Origin: Paenibacillus validus NBRC 15382
GTDB lineage: Bacteria > Bacillota > Bacilli > Paenibacillales > NBRC-103111
Direction: 5' to 3'
NCBI RefSeq assembly: GCF_004000985.1
Contig: NZ_BIMH01000022.1
Location: 1-64,000, forward strand
Length of the DNA stretch: 64,000 nucleotides
Below are positions 54,501-62,019 of the stretch, in pieces (the stretch's first letter is position 1; every line of letters starts with the position of its first letter). The notes under the pieces were generated by a model, which did not search any database, had not been told where the DNA came from, and saw nothing but the letters and a program-made list of their open reading frames with translations. The position numbers and the translations under genes are program-made.

Positions 54501-55223
54501 TATGCTCAGGATATAAGCTTCACGTATGATCCGGATAAGGTTGAGTTTATTTCTGTAGATTCTCTGCGGGACGATTTTGTGATTGCTGATCAAAAGCTGA
54601 CATCAGGCCAAATCCGAATCCTGGCCGTAAGCATCGGAAGCGGACTTAACGCCGGCAGTGATTTGCTGCGGCTGCAGTGGAACGCCAAGCTTCTTGCTGA
54701 ATCATCGGCCGCAACGATAACTATATCCAATCTGGTTATCTCTGACGGCGAGGGAACGGAAACGGAAGTTGAAGGGACTTCCCACCATATTCAAATTAAC
54801 GCCGTAGACAAAGCGGCACTCCAAGCTTTGATCGCCGAGGCGCAAGAGGTTCATGACGCGGCCGTAGAAGGCACACAAAGCGGCCAATATCCGGCAGGCA
54901 CGAAAGCTCTTTTGCAAACCGCTATACAGGCTGCGGGCCAGATCGCCGGCAGCCCGACAGCTACCCAAACGCAGGTGGATCAAGGCGCTGCACAGTTGAG
55001 TGCTGCACTGCAAGCGTTCCGGGCATCCGTCATTACCAGGCTTCCGGATGATTTGAACGGAGACGATAAATACAGTATCGGCGACTTGGGTATGATGGCT
55101 GCTTATTACGGCAAAACATCAGAAGACCCGAATTGGGATCTGTACAAAAAAGCAGATCTGGTTCAGGATGGAATCATCGACATTGCGGATCTTGCGGCAT
55201 TGGCAAGAAAGATTCTCGGTTAG
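51588..55223 (+). CDS. Non-catalytic adaptor: F5/8C, Ig array, cohesin-FIVAR-dockerin
   Basis: The 1211-residue secreted protein has a signal peptide (cleavage near TVQA), an F5/8C domain (about 35-185), an atrophied Ig domain (190-265) and the shared beta-sandwich (275-480). Four further Ig domains of the same kind follow (485-850), each with ITWASSxP-type cores, then a cadherin-like beta-sandwich (860-940), a cohesin (944-1070), a FIVAR module (1075-1150) and a dockerin (1154-1211). No enzyme domain is seen; a carbohydrate-binding spacer or targeting role is likely. The second dockerin loop reads DLVQDGIIDIADL, with Val replacing the usual Asn calcium ligand. AAGGAGG precedes the ATG. Confidence 0.85.
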   Translation: MSKRLLRMLNVMFCTALLSILLPALTVQAAPGDLINVALANNLNVTFSRENPPSETAVKLFDNSSGTKWLAAQTTNVWVQLQFKFGDTQAVPKYAMVSANDAPTRDPRNWRVEGSNDGLNWDVLDERSNQTFSARFQTKEYMIAEDKVKDYAYYRLFILNNNGESTNTQLADWKLYAVELDDDASVDSAVAALQLGDTTALIQGLALPVNFRKGTSVNWVSSNPSVMNNNGKIVKRPELGQPNAQLTLTATVNKGAAVQTKPFNVTVLALSAADFQYEAGIDFESGFESGDIAPTDTTGPDNTYRLLSMTRNVGQFCCSIGGMESKKGNGAHNGAGALQFSGSALNRDESYAYNQIFDHEIVVRPSTTLSYWLFPEKETDVLPTLVRTTSKYTALDILFTDGTYLHDLGAKDQHEVTLHPNAQGNGGFVIEDQWNFISSNIGAVANGKIIDKILFGFDSSGADTGYFRGTVDDITIEHDSTAGEANTQSVNAAKAALSLGDTSAVSGDMNLPAAGELQTTISWMSSNPLMVSHAGKLGARPIPGEPSAEVILTATIRKGDSIAAKTFAVHVLPITHADAAALAEAELHLGDTSAAADDLALPAAGKYGTTITWASSHPAIIDGTGDVNRPAAGQPDAIVTLTATIISGAESLTKPFTVIVVAEGDKGDVAADRAQLDLGEISQVTSSLYLPDFGQHGSRIAWASSNPAVISVTGDVYRPGTGQLDAAVQLTASLTKGAESDTKSFTVNVKAKSVDEEMVLSAAEALDLGNTRAVTNHLALPISIAGMPNVVLTWASSDPMVVDFQGRVERPCLGEPNVTVALTAKISSGTASVTRTFNVTVIALGESEEPLGDDATLSGITIDGNPLSGFDKDTLNYTVELPEDAAQVPVVRAAAADSNADVEITPAANLPGNTVIVVTAEDQMTQQTYTVHFTLAGAPIKDTAKLEGAARVTTGASFDLTYGLSSVSQSVYAQDISFTYDPDKVEFISVDSLRDDFVIADQKLTSGQIRILAVSIGSGLNAGSDLLRLQWNAKLLAESSAATITISNLVISDGEGTETEVEGTSHHIQINAVDKAALQALIAEAQEVHDAAVEGTQSGQYPAGTKALLQTAIQAAGQIAGSPTATQTQVDQGAAQLSAALQAFRASVITRLPDDLNGDDKYSIGDLGMMAAYYGKTSEDPNWDLYKKADLVQDGIIDIADLAALARKILG
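54418..55220 (+). repeat. Docking cassette 5 (adaptor protein)
   Basis: Cohesin with SFDLTYGLSSVSQSVYAQ, FIVAR with HDAAVEGTQSGQYPAGTKA and dockerin with DLNGDDKYSIGDLGMM. The second calcium loop is degenerate (see the protein entry). Confidence 0.85.
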
Positions 55224-55257
55224 TGTCTATTCGTTGAGAACTATGATACAACGAAGC

Positions 55258-55287
55258 AGTCCCCGGTCATTCATAATGACTGGGGAT
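55258..55287 (+). terminator. Stem-loop after the adaptor gene
   Basis: AGTCCCCGGTCATT (55258-55271) pairs with AATGACTGGGGATT (55274-55287), allowing one wobble. It ends the glycosidase transcript; the T-run is weak. Confidence 0.65.
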
Positions 55288-55392
55288 TGCCCGTTTAGAA
55301 ACTTGTTCAGTGACTCCCTCTACTCTAGAACGGGTGATTGGTGATTACGATGCTTTACACTCGACGGCGGCATTGCATCACATTAAAATGTA

Positions 55393-55511
55393 TTGACATA
55401 TGAGGAATAAAATGGTACTTTTAATAAAACATATTATACCTATTAATAAACTTGGATATAGCAGCGGACCGGAAAACCGGAGGCATGGAGATTTCGTTCC
55501 ATGCTTTTTTT
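55393..55511 (+). promoter_or_regulatory. Promoter-like site and leader with terminator before small ORFs
   Basis: TTGACA (55393-55398) is a perfect -35, but the best -10 at 17 bp is poor (TACTTT, 55416-55421). The leader holds a CCGG-AAAA-CCGG hairpin (near 55470-55480). A clear terminator follows: GCATGGA (55483-55489) with TCCATGC (55498-55504) and seven Ts. The terminator sits just before the next ribosome site, so transcription attenuation is possible. The rest of 55288-55392 shows nothing recognisable. Confidence 0.45.
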
Positions 55512-55537
55512 GTATAATCCTTTAGGAGGTGCAGCAC

Positions 55538-55714
55538 ATGGCCATTTTATTGGAATCGGTAAAGCTTTTAAAAACGGTAAAGTCGAAACGACAATCCTCT
55601 GTTGAAAATCGTAAGGATCATTTGGGTTATCTTCGTTCGTTTAAAGATTCATCCAGGTTAATGACGAACAATAAAAGCATAATCAAAGAATTGGAAATGA
55701 GGGTATTAGAATGA
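55538..55714 (+). CDS. Small basic ORF of unknown function (58 aa)
   Basis: The ATG at 55538 follows AGGAGGTG with 8 bases, a strong ribosome site. The 58-residue product is highly charged (Lys/Arg-rich first half) and predicted helical; no family recognised. Its stop overlaps the next ORF by four bases (ATGA), which supports both being real. Confidence 0.5.
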   Translation: MAILLESVKLLKTVKSKRQSSVENRKDHLGYLRSFKDSSRLMTNNKSIIKELEMRVLE

Positions 55715-55935
55715 TGAATCATACGAGGATCCTTTACAATAACGATCAAGCTCCTGTACAGGTTAATTTAGTCGGTACCGATGAAAAGCTTATTCCAGCA
55801 TTGCTATCTGCTTTGAAAAATAACAAGATCACTCTATCCTCTATTCAAGAAGCTCCGGTACGGATTGATTTATTTAGCTCGGAAGCTTTTTTATATTCCT
55901 CAGGCGGAGATAAGTATCGTATACCTATCTTTTGA
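55711..55935 (+). CDS. Small ORF of unknown function (74 aa)
   Basis: The 74-residue product begins MMNHTRILYNNDQ and reads as a compact alpha/beta protein (VQVNLVG and ALLSALKNN segments) with no signal or membrane segment. No family recognised. Overlap with the upstream small gene indicates coupled translation. It may serve as a small regulator or accessory protein of the following catabolic operon, which is only inference. Confidence 0.5.
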   Translation: MMNHTRILYNNDQAPVQVNLVGTDEKLIPALLSALKNNKITLSSIQEAPVRIDLFSSEAFLYSSGGDKYRIPIF

Positions 55936-56072
55936 CTATCGTTCAGATCACTGGAGATGTTTTCACTCAACCGGAGAGAGCATCTCTTTTCTTTTAAGGC
56001 CTCGTCATTCGAACGGAATACCGGAAGGAGTTGTGTCTTTCATTGTTTCCCAGGGTTGGAGAAGAGAGGGCC

Positions 56073-57605
56073 ATGATGGCTGAAGCAAAAGAATGGCGAT
56101 TGGACGGAAGTGAGCGTTTTCCTGGAACAACCTATGCCGAGGTCGTGCTTGGACCGGCCTTTGAGCAAGCAAAAGCGGAGTTGCTGGAGCCCATGCTGGC
56201 TGTCAATAAAGCTCACCTGATTATGCTGCGCGAGGAAGGGTTGCTCGGAGAGGATGAGGCGAATCGCATCGCAGCGGCATTAACGGTCGTACCTGTTGCC
56301 AGAATCCGCGCTGAAGCATATACGGGCGCGTTCGAGGATTTGTTTTTCCGGGTTGAGCACGAGCTGACCGAGCTTGCCGGGGAAGCTGCGGGAAATCTTC
56401 ATTTGGGGCGGAGCCGCAACGATATGGGGATTGCCATCTATCGCTTGGCGCTGCGGGAAAAGCTGCTGAAGACGATCTCCTCTGCGCTGTTTCTGCGGCA
56501 GGAACTGCTGCGCTTTGCCGAATCGCATGCCGATACGTTGATGATCGGCTACACCCACACACAGCAAGCGCAGCCGACGACGCTTGGGCATTACATTGCA
56601 GCGGTGGCCGATTCGCTGGACCGTGACATTAAGCGGCTGCAGGCTGCTTATTCCGGCTGCAACCGCAGCAGCATGGGTGCGGCTGCGCTGACCACATCCG
56701 GCTTCACGATCAATCGGCAGCGGATGGCAGAGCTGCTTGGCTTCGACGGCGTCATCGTCAACGCCTACGATGCGGTCAGCGGTGCTGACTATATCGGCGA
56801 AGCCGCATCCGCTGTGCAGCTTGCGGCGGTCAACACCGGCCGCTTTGTCCAGGAGCTGCTGCTGTGGAGCACGCAGGAATTTGCCGTGCTGCGGGTGGCT
56901 GCACCTTACGTGCAAATAAGCTCCATCATGCCGCAGAAGCGCAATCCCGTCTCGATCGAGCATATGCGGTCGCTGCTGTCTTCCGCTTTCGGGGACGCAC
57001 AAACCGTGCTGACGATGACGCATAACACGCCGTTCGGGGACATTGTCGACACAGAGGACGATATGCAGCCTTACGCCTGGAAAGCGCTGGCGACGCTTGG
57101 ATCGGTCTACAAGCTGCTCGCCAACGTTATCGCTACGCTTGAGATCAGCAAAGACGTGCTGCGCATAAGGGCGGAGGAAAGCTTCGCCACCGTAACCGAG
57201 CTGGCGGATACCCTGGTCCGCGAAGAGCGGTTGTCCTTCCGCACAGCGCACAACATTGTAAGCCGAACGGTCAGGAATGTGCTCGAATTTGGCGGAACGG
57301 TCCGCCATATCTCACTCAGGCTGCTCGATGAAGCGGCTTTGGCGGTAATCGGGCGGCAGCTGACGCTTGGCGAGGAAAAGCTAAGGCGCGCACTCGATCC
57401 GCAGCACTTCATCGAGGTGCGTGCGCTTCAGGGAGGCCCGAATCCGGACGAAGTCCGGCGCGCTATCGGAGAGCAGCGCCAAACGCTTCACGAGCGGCAG
57501 GAGTGGCTCGAAGCAGCGTACAGCTCAGCCCGCTCTGCGCAGCAGCTGGTGGAGCGTACCGTCGAGGGATGGGCCCATCAATTCGTTCAAACGGAAGGAG
57601 CTTAG
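56073..57605 (+). CDS. Argininosuccinate lyase-family enzyme (role beyond arginine likely)
   Basis: The 510-residue protein has the fumarase/aspartase superfamily signature SSIMPQKRNP and the ArgH-type HTQQAQPTT and GRSRNDM motifs with catalytic Ser and His neighbourhoods. The ATG at 56073 follows GAGAGGG (ATG 56076 is also possible). It sits with an amidohydrolase and a sugar-type ABC importer, not with arginine genes. It more likely cleaves a C-N bond of an imported compound, releasing fumarate or a similar acid, as shown for ArgH-like EDDS lyase. True ArgH function remains possible. Confidence 0.8.
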   Translation: MMAEAKEWRLDGSERFPGTTYAEVVLGPAFEQAKAELLEPMLAVNKAHLIMLREEGLLGEDEANRIAAALTVVPVARIRAEAYTGAFEDLFFRVEHELTELAGEAAGNLHLGRSRNDMGIAIYRLALREKLLKTISSALFLRQELLRFAESHADTLMIGYTHTQQAQPTTLGHYIAAVADSLDRDIKRLQAAYSGCNRSSMGAAALTTSGFTINRQRMAELLGFDGVIVNAYDAVSGADYIGEAASAVQLAAVNTGRFVQELLLWSTQEFAVLRVAAPYVQISSIMPQKRNPVSIEHMRSLLSSAFGDAQTVLTMTHNTPFGDIVDTEDDMQPYAWKALATLGSVYKLLANVIATLEISKDVLRIRAEESFATVTELADTLVREERLSFRTAHNIVSRTVRNVLEFGGTVRHISLRLLDEAALAVIGRQLTLGEEKLRRALDPQHFIEVRALQGGPNPDEVRRAIGEQRQTLHERQEWLEAAYSSARSAQQLVERTVEGWAHQFVQTEGA

Positions 57606-57607
57606 CT

Positions 57608-58516
57608 ATGTTCACGAATGGATTCCGAGTCTATGACATCCACGGACACCTGCCCTATCCTTTCGGGTTTATGACGCGTAACCCGGTAGTAACGGCTTTT
57701 AACAAGCAGCGAGCCGAGAACATGCGCCTGGCCTGGGACTTCCCGGCCGCCGATAGCGAGCCTGCGACACCCGACAAGCCGATCATCGAACGCTGGGTCG
57801 AATCGCTCGACCGCTACGGGATCGGCGGATTGAATTTTTTAACCGCAGCCGACAATGACGATTTGGCCGCACAAATCAGCAGATATCCCGACAGGTTTAC
57901 AGGCTTTGCCCACCATTCAATCGAATCGCCCGACGCCGCCGAGGAGCTGGAACGGGCAGTCGACGTGCTGGGGTTAAAGGGCTACAAGCTGTTCGGACCG
58001 CTGGTGCAAATTCCGTTTCACGACCCCTCTTTGACGCCTGTTTGGAGATTCCTTGCGGAAAGACGGCTGCCCGTACTCATCCACTTTGGACTTCTGGGTC
58101 ACACGGGAGGCATTGTGCACCACCTGAATATTAACCCGCTCTCCATTTTCAACGTAGCCCGGGAGTATCCCGATATCCCGTTCATCATTCCGCACTTTGG
58201 GGCCGGTTATTTTCAGGAGCTGCTTCATCTGTGCTGGGGTTGCCCGAACATTTACATCGATACTTCCGGCTCCAACCAATGGATGCGCTGGACGCCATAC
58301 GAGCTGACTCTGGAAACGCTCTTCCGCAAAACGTACGAATTAATCGGACCCAAACGTATTGTATTCGGAACGGATTCCGGCAGCTTTCCGAGAGGCTACG
58401 TTTACCGGTATTTGCAGGATCAGGTCCGCGTCTGCCGGGAGCTCAGGTTTAGTGAAGAGGACATCGAAAGCATATTCGGCAACAACGCCAGGAGGCTTTT
58501 GAACTTATTGTCATGA
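57608..58516 (+). CDS. Metal-dependent amidohydrolase (Amidohydro_2 family)
   Basis: The 302-residue protein has the TIM-barrel amidohydrolase markers YDIHGHLPYP (HxH), LIHFG, IIPHFGAG and FGTDSG near the C-terminus. These supply the metal ligands and catalytic Asp. Family members hydrolyse or decarboxylate small cyclic or aromatic substrates. The ATG at 57608 follows GGAAGGAG two bases after the upstream stop. Likely acts in sequence with the lyase-family enzyme before it. Confidence 0.85.
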   Translation: MFTNGFRVYDIHGHLPYPFGFMTRNPVVTAFNKQRAENMRLAWDFPAADSEPATPDKPIIERWVESLDRYGIGGLNFLTAADNDDLAAQISRYPDRFTGFAHHSIESPDAAEELERAVDVLGLKGYKLFGPLVQIPFHDPSLTPVWRFLAERRLPVLIHFGLLGHTGGIVHHLNINPLSIFNVAREYPDIPFIIPHFGAGYFQELLHLCWGCPNIYIDTSGSNQWMRWTPYELTLETLFRKTYELIGPKRIVFGTDSGSFPRGYVYRYLQDQVRVCRELRFSEEDIESIFGNNARRLLNLLS

Positions 58517-58573
58517 AGGCATTTCAAGATACTTGTAAGGTAAATCGTACAAATGTAGGGGAGAGGGACTACG

Positions 58574-59956
58574 ATGAGAAAGCATTCCAGGCAAGAGGTT
58601 CAAAAGATTACGGGAAAAGCGGCACTGCTTTCTGCGCTCTCCCTGAGCGCCCTGACGGTATTGTCCGGCTGCTCCGGCTCGGGGGCTGCGCAAGCGGACA
58701 ACGCGAAGCCCGTCGCCGAAGCTCCGAAAGGAGCCCAGCCCACAGCTTCCGACGAGAAAATCACGATTGAATATTGGCAGTACGAATTTCCGGCAAAAGT
58801 CGAGCTGGTGAATAAATTGATCCAGGATTTTCAAAAAACGCATCCGAATATTACTATCAAGCATACGAATTTTCCTTATGATCAATACAACGAAAAGGTA
58901 GCTACGCTCGTTCCGGCAGGAAAGGGGCCGGATGTGATCAACCTTTACTATGGTTGGCTGCCTAAATATGTGTCTTCCGGTTATTTGCAGCCGCTGCCGG
59001 AGAGCGAGTTTTCGGAAGCGAAGGTCAAAGCGGAGTTTTTTCCTTTTGTCGATGCGGCTAAGCTGAACGGTAAATATTACGCTATTCCCACGGCAGTACG
59101 GACGCTGGGTCTCTTTTACAACAAGGACCTGTTTACGAAAGCGGGTCTGGATCCGAGCAAGCCTCCGGCTACCTGGGAGGAGCTGATTACTTATGCAAAA
59201 AAGCTGACGGAGACCGATAAAAACGGCCAGTTCGTTGTGGAAGGACTTGCCTGGCAGCCGGGCGCCCAGCTTCATCATTGGTTCCGCGATGCCCTGATTT
59301 ATCAGGCGGGAGGCAAGGATATCAGCGAGGATCGCCGCAAGCTGCTGTGGAACGACTCACTGGCAGGACTCGAGGCGTTCAGTTATCTTGTCGATCTGGC
59401 GGTTAAGCATAAGGTCGGCATCAACGGTTTTTATAATGATGATATTACCGCATTCAAAGGCGGCCACGCAGCGATGAATGTAGACGGTTCCTTCCAGCTC
59501 GGAAGCATCAAGAGGGATCCGCCGAACTTGAACTATGCTATCGCGCCGCTCCCTTCCTACAAATCGAAGGCGACGCAAGCGTCCTTCTGGGCGAATGCGA
59601 TTCCGAAAAATGTGGAGGGCAAGAAGCTGGAGGCGGCGACCGAATTCCTGAAGTTTCTGACAAGCAAGGAGGTTCAGGAGCAGTGGGTGGAAAAAATCGG
59701 CGAGCTGCCTGCGAAGAAGGAAGTTGCCTTGCAGGAAAAATATACGAAGGATGAAAAGCTTGGGCCGTTCATCGAACAGCTTTCCGTCGCCAACTCCCAC
59801 TTCTTTGTAGATGAAAAGCTGGAAAGAGACTACTTCACGCAAGCGGTTGATCAAATACTCCTGAATAAAACAGACTACAAGACAGCCTTCGATGAGCTGG
59901 TGGCCAAAACCCAGAAGCTGTATGACGATTACTGGGCGAAGCAGGACAAGAAGTAA
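58574..59956 (+). CDS. ABC transporter substrate-binding lipoprotein
   Basis: The 460-residue protein has a lipoprotein signal ending VLSGCSG, then a family 1 solute-binding fold (ITIEYWQYEFPAKVELVN, PDVINLYYGWLPKY, TAVRTLGLFYNKDLF). GGGGAGAGGG precedes the ATG. It is coupled to two permeases immediately downstream. The ligand could be the compound processed by the lyase-family and amidohydrolase genes. Confidence 0.92.
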   Translation: MRKHSRQEVQKITGKAALLSALSLSALTVLSGCSGSGAAQADNAKPVAEAPKGAQPTASDEKITIEYWQYEFPAKVELVNKLIQDFQKTHPNITIKHTNFPYDQYNEKVATLVPAGKGPDVINLYYGWLPKYVSSGYLQPLPESEFSEAKVKAEFFPFVDAAKLNGKYYAIPTAVRTLGLFYNKDLFTKAGLDPSKPPATWEELITYAKKLTETDKNGQFVVEGLAWQPGAQLHHWFRDALIYQAGGKDISEDRRKLLWNDSLAGLEAFSYLVDLAVKHKVGINGFYNDDITAFKGGHAAMNVDGSFQLGSIKRDPPNLNYAIAPLPSYKSKATQASFWANAIPKNVEGKKLEAATEFLKFLTSKEVQEQWVEKIGELPAKKEVALQEKYTKDEKLGPFIEQLSVANSHFFVDEKLERDYFTQAVDQILLNKTDYKTAFDELVAKTQKLYDDYWAKQDKK

Positions 59957-59979
59957 GGTTCGGGGAGAGGTGAATTCCA

Positions 59980-60909
59980 ATGGAAAAAGCCGAATCGCTG
60001 CCTGCAGTAAAACCGGAGGTTGCAGCGCCGAAGGGACTTAGCGTGAAACAGCAGAGGTACCTGTTTATTTACGGATGCCTGATCGTGCCGCTTATTTTCT
60101 TTATTACGATCCGCATTGCGCCGATTCTGTACTCATTTAATATCAGCTTGCGGGAATGGGATATGCTTTCCGAGGATAAGCCGTTTGTCGGCCTAGCCAA
60201 TTTCGTGACGCTGTTTCAAGACGAAGTATTTTTGTCCGCTTTGCGGAACACGTTCGTGTATGTGCTTGTAGGCGTTCCGGGGCAGTTGATCGCCGGGCTT
60301 TCGATAGCTCTGCTGCTGCAGAGCATTACCCGCTTTCGCGGGTTGTACCGCGTCGTTTATTTCATTCCCTATGTGACCAGTATTGTGGCGGTCAGCTGGG
60401 TATTCCGGTGGATATTGATGAGAAACGGGATTGCCAACGCGCTGTTTCTGGAGCTTGGGTTATCACCGCAGCTGTTTCTCGGTTCTCCCTCTCAAGCGAT
60501 TTATTTGATCATTTTGGTTATCATTTGGCAGGCGGTCGGATTTCAGATGCTGATTTTCCTGGCTGGGCTGCAACATATTCCGACCTTGTATTATGATGCT
60601 GCTGCTATCGATGGAGCGGGGGCATGGCAGAGGTTCCGTCATATTACGCTGCCGCTGCTAAACCCGGTCATCGTATTTTCAGTCGTCATCGGCAGCATCG
60701 GCTTTCTGCAAACCTTTACACAGGTGTTGAGCATGACGGACGGCGGGCCGCTGAATTCCACTTTATCTTTAGTGCTGCACATTTACAATCTTGCCTTCAA
60801 GCATTTTAAAATGGGGGAAGCCGCCGCCGCTACGGTTGTATTGTTCGCCTTCATCCTGGCTTTATCTTTGCTGCAATTAAAACTGCTGAATAAAAAAATC
60901 GAATATTAA
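59980..60909 (+). CDS. Sugar-type ABC permease 1
   Basis: The 309-residue permease has about six helices and the EAA loop PTLYYDAAAIDGAGAWQRFR. The first 35 residues are cytoplasmic. It is MalF-like. No ATPase follows, so a shared MsmX-like ATPase is expected. Confidence 0.92.
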   Translation: MEKAESLPAVKPEVAAPKGLSVKQQRYLFIYGCLIVPLIFFITIRIAPILYSFNISLREWDMLSEDKPFVGLANFVTLFQDEVFLSALRNTFVYVLVGVPGQLIAGLSIALLLQSITRFRGLYRVVYFIPYVTSIVAVSWVFRWILMRNGIANALFLELGLSPQLFLGSPSQAIYLIILVIIWQAVGFQMLIFLAGLQHIPTLYYDAAAIDGAGAWQRFRHITLPLLNPVIVFSVVIGSIGFLQTFTQVLSMTDGGPLNSTLSLVLHIYNLAFKHFKMGEAAAATVVLFAFILALSLLQLKLLNKKIEY

Positions 60910-60924
60910 TAAGGAGCGTTCGTT

Positions 60925-61785
60925 ATGAGCCTATCCCTCAAGAGGACGTCCGCTGCCGCAGGCGTCCATCCGGTTTATTGGCTTCGCGCCGCACCTTACG
61001 TGATTCTTGCCGCCGGTGCCATTATGATGCTGTTCCCGTTCTTGTGGATGCTTGCGACCTCTCTCAGAGAGCCTAAAGACTTGTTCACGCTCAACCTTAT
61101 TCCCAGTCCGGCCACCTTGAGCAATTATGCGCAGATATTCGTGAAGGCACCCTTCGCGAAGTGGATGCTGAACAGCTTCATTATAGCTGGGCTGACCACC
61201 GTTAGCGTTTGCTTTTTTGACACTGTGATCGGTTACATTATGGCTAAATTTTCTTTTCATGGGAAAAAGATCATTTTTATAGCCATCTTAAGCACATTAA
61301 TGGTGCCGACGGAGATGCTGATCATTCCTTGGTATCTTCTATCGGTCAAGTTAAACTTGGTCGATACATATTCGGGAATTTTGTTCCCGGGTCTCATTTC
61401 CGCTTTCGGCATTTTCCTGATGAAGCAGTTTATGGAGTCCGTGCCTAATGACCTGCTGGATGCGGCGAGAATCGACGGCATGAGCGAATGGGGAATTCTG
61501 GTGCGGATTGCAGTCCCGCTGATCAAGCCTGCCTTGGCGACGCTTTGCATTTTATCCTTTCTGGGCAATTGGAATTCTTTTATCTGGCCTCTTATTGTGA
61601 CCCAAACGAAGGAAAATCTGACGGTGCCTGTCGGCCTCGCCCTATTTTCCAGTGAACTTAAGGACAGCAGCGGGTGGGTACTGATCATGACGGGCGCCTG
61701 CATATCGATTACTCCGTTGATTCTTATTTTTCTTGTCTTTCAAAAACAAATTATTCGCGGAGTCGCACTGACCGGGCTGAAGTAA
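60925..61785 (+). CDS. Sugar-type ABC permease 2
   Basis: The 286-residue MalG-like permease has the EAA loop NDLLDAARIDGMSEWGILVR and six helices. AAGGAGCG precedes the ATG. It completes the importer begun by the lipoprotein and permease 1. Confidence 0.92.
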   Translation: MSLSLKRTSAAAGVHPVYWLRAAPYVILAAGAIMMLFPFLWMLATSLREPKDLFTLNLIPSPATLSNYAQIFVKAPFAKWMLNSFIIAGLTTVSVCFFDTVIGYIMAKFSFHGKKIIFIAILSTLMVPTEMLIIPWYLLSVKLNLVDTYSGILFPGLISAFGIFLMKQFMESVPNDLLDAARIDGMSEWGILVRIAVPLIKPALATLCILSFLGNWNSFIWPLIVTQTKENLTVPVGLALFSSELKDSSGWVLIMTGACISITPLILIFLVFQKQIIRGVALTGLK

Positions 61786-61802
61786 AAATAAGGGAATTCG
61801 TT

Positions 61803-61946
61803 GTGCATGAAAAAAGTATTGAAATGCGTATTAATCCTAGTATAATACCTGATATAAGTCGATTTACACAGCTAGTCTACCGGACAACTGGGGACGGATC
61901 ATTCTTAAGAACACTTTTCTTGGGATGCTCTGTCTCTTTTTTGTAG
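61803..61946 (+). CDS. Doubtful short ORF (47 aa) with GTG start
   Basis: GTG at 61803 after AAGGG opens 47 codons (EMRINPSIIPDISRFTQ near the start). The sequence is more protein-like than random but matches no family I know. It could be a gene remnant. Outside it, 61786-62019 holds nothing I recognise. Confidence 0.2.
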   Translation: MHEKSIEMRINPSIIPDISRFTQLVYRTTGDGSFLRTLFLGCSVSFL

Positions 61947-62019
61947 TGCAGCAATGAATAGAAGGGCTTTTATTCATGGGGATCGGTAAGAAGCCGGGGG
62001 AGATCAGAAAGCAGAAGGG

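Noticed and set aside
38081-55220. CRISPR array or tandem DNA repeat
   Set aside because: The repeats are coding modules of diverged protein domains spread over four genes, not short direct repeats with spacers.
55441-55511. Riboswitch in the leader of the small ORFs
   Set aside because: CCGG-AAAA-CCGG followed by a terminator is suggestive, but the sequence fits no riboswitch consensus I know, so it is only reported as a leader structure.
56280-57308. 342-codon open frame on the minus strand
   Set aside because: It lies entirely opposite the lyase-family gene, has no ribosome site and no recognisable motif; long antisense frames arise from codon bias in such genes.
58511-59278. 255-codon minus-strand frame
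   Set aside because: It mirrors the binding-protein gene; Arg-rich composition is typical of an antisense shadow.
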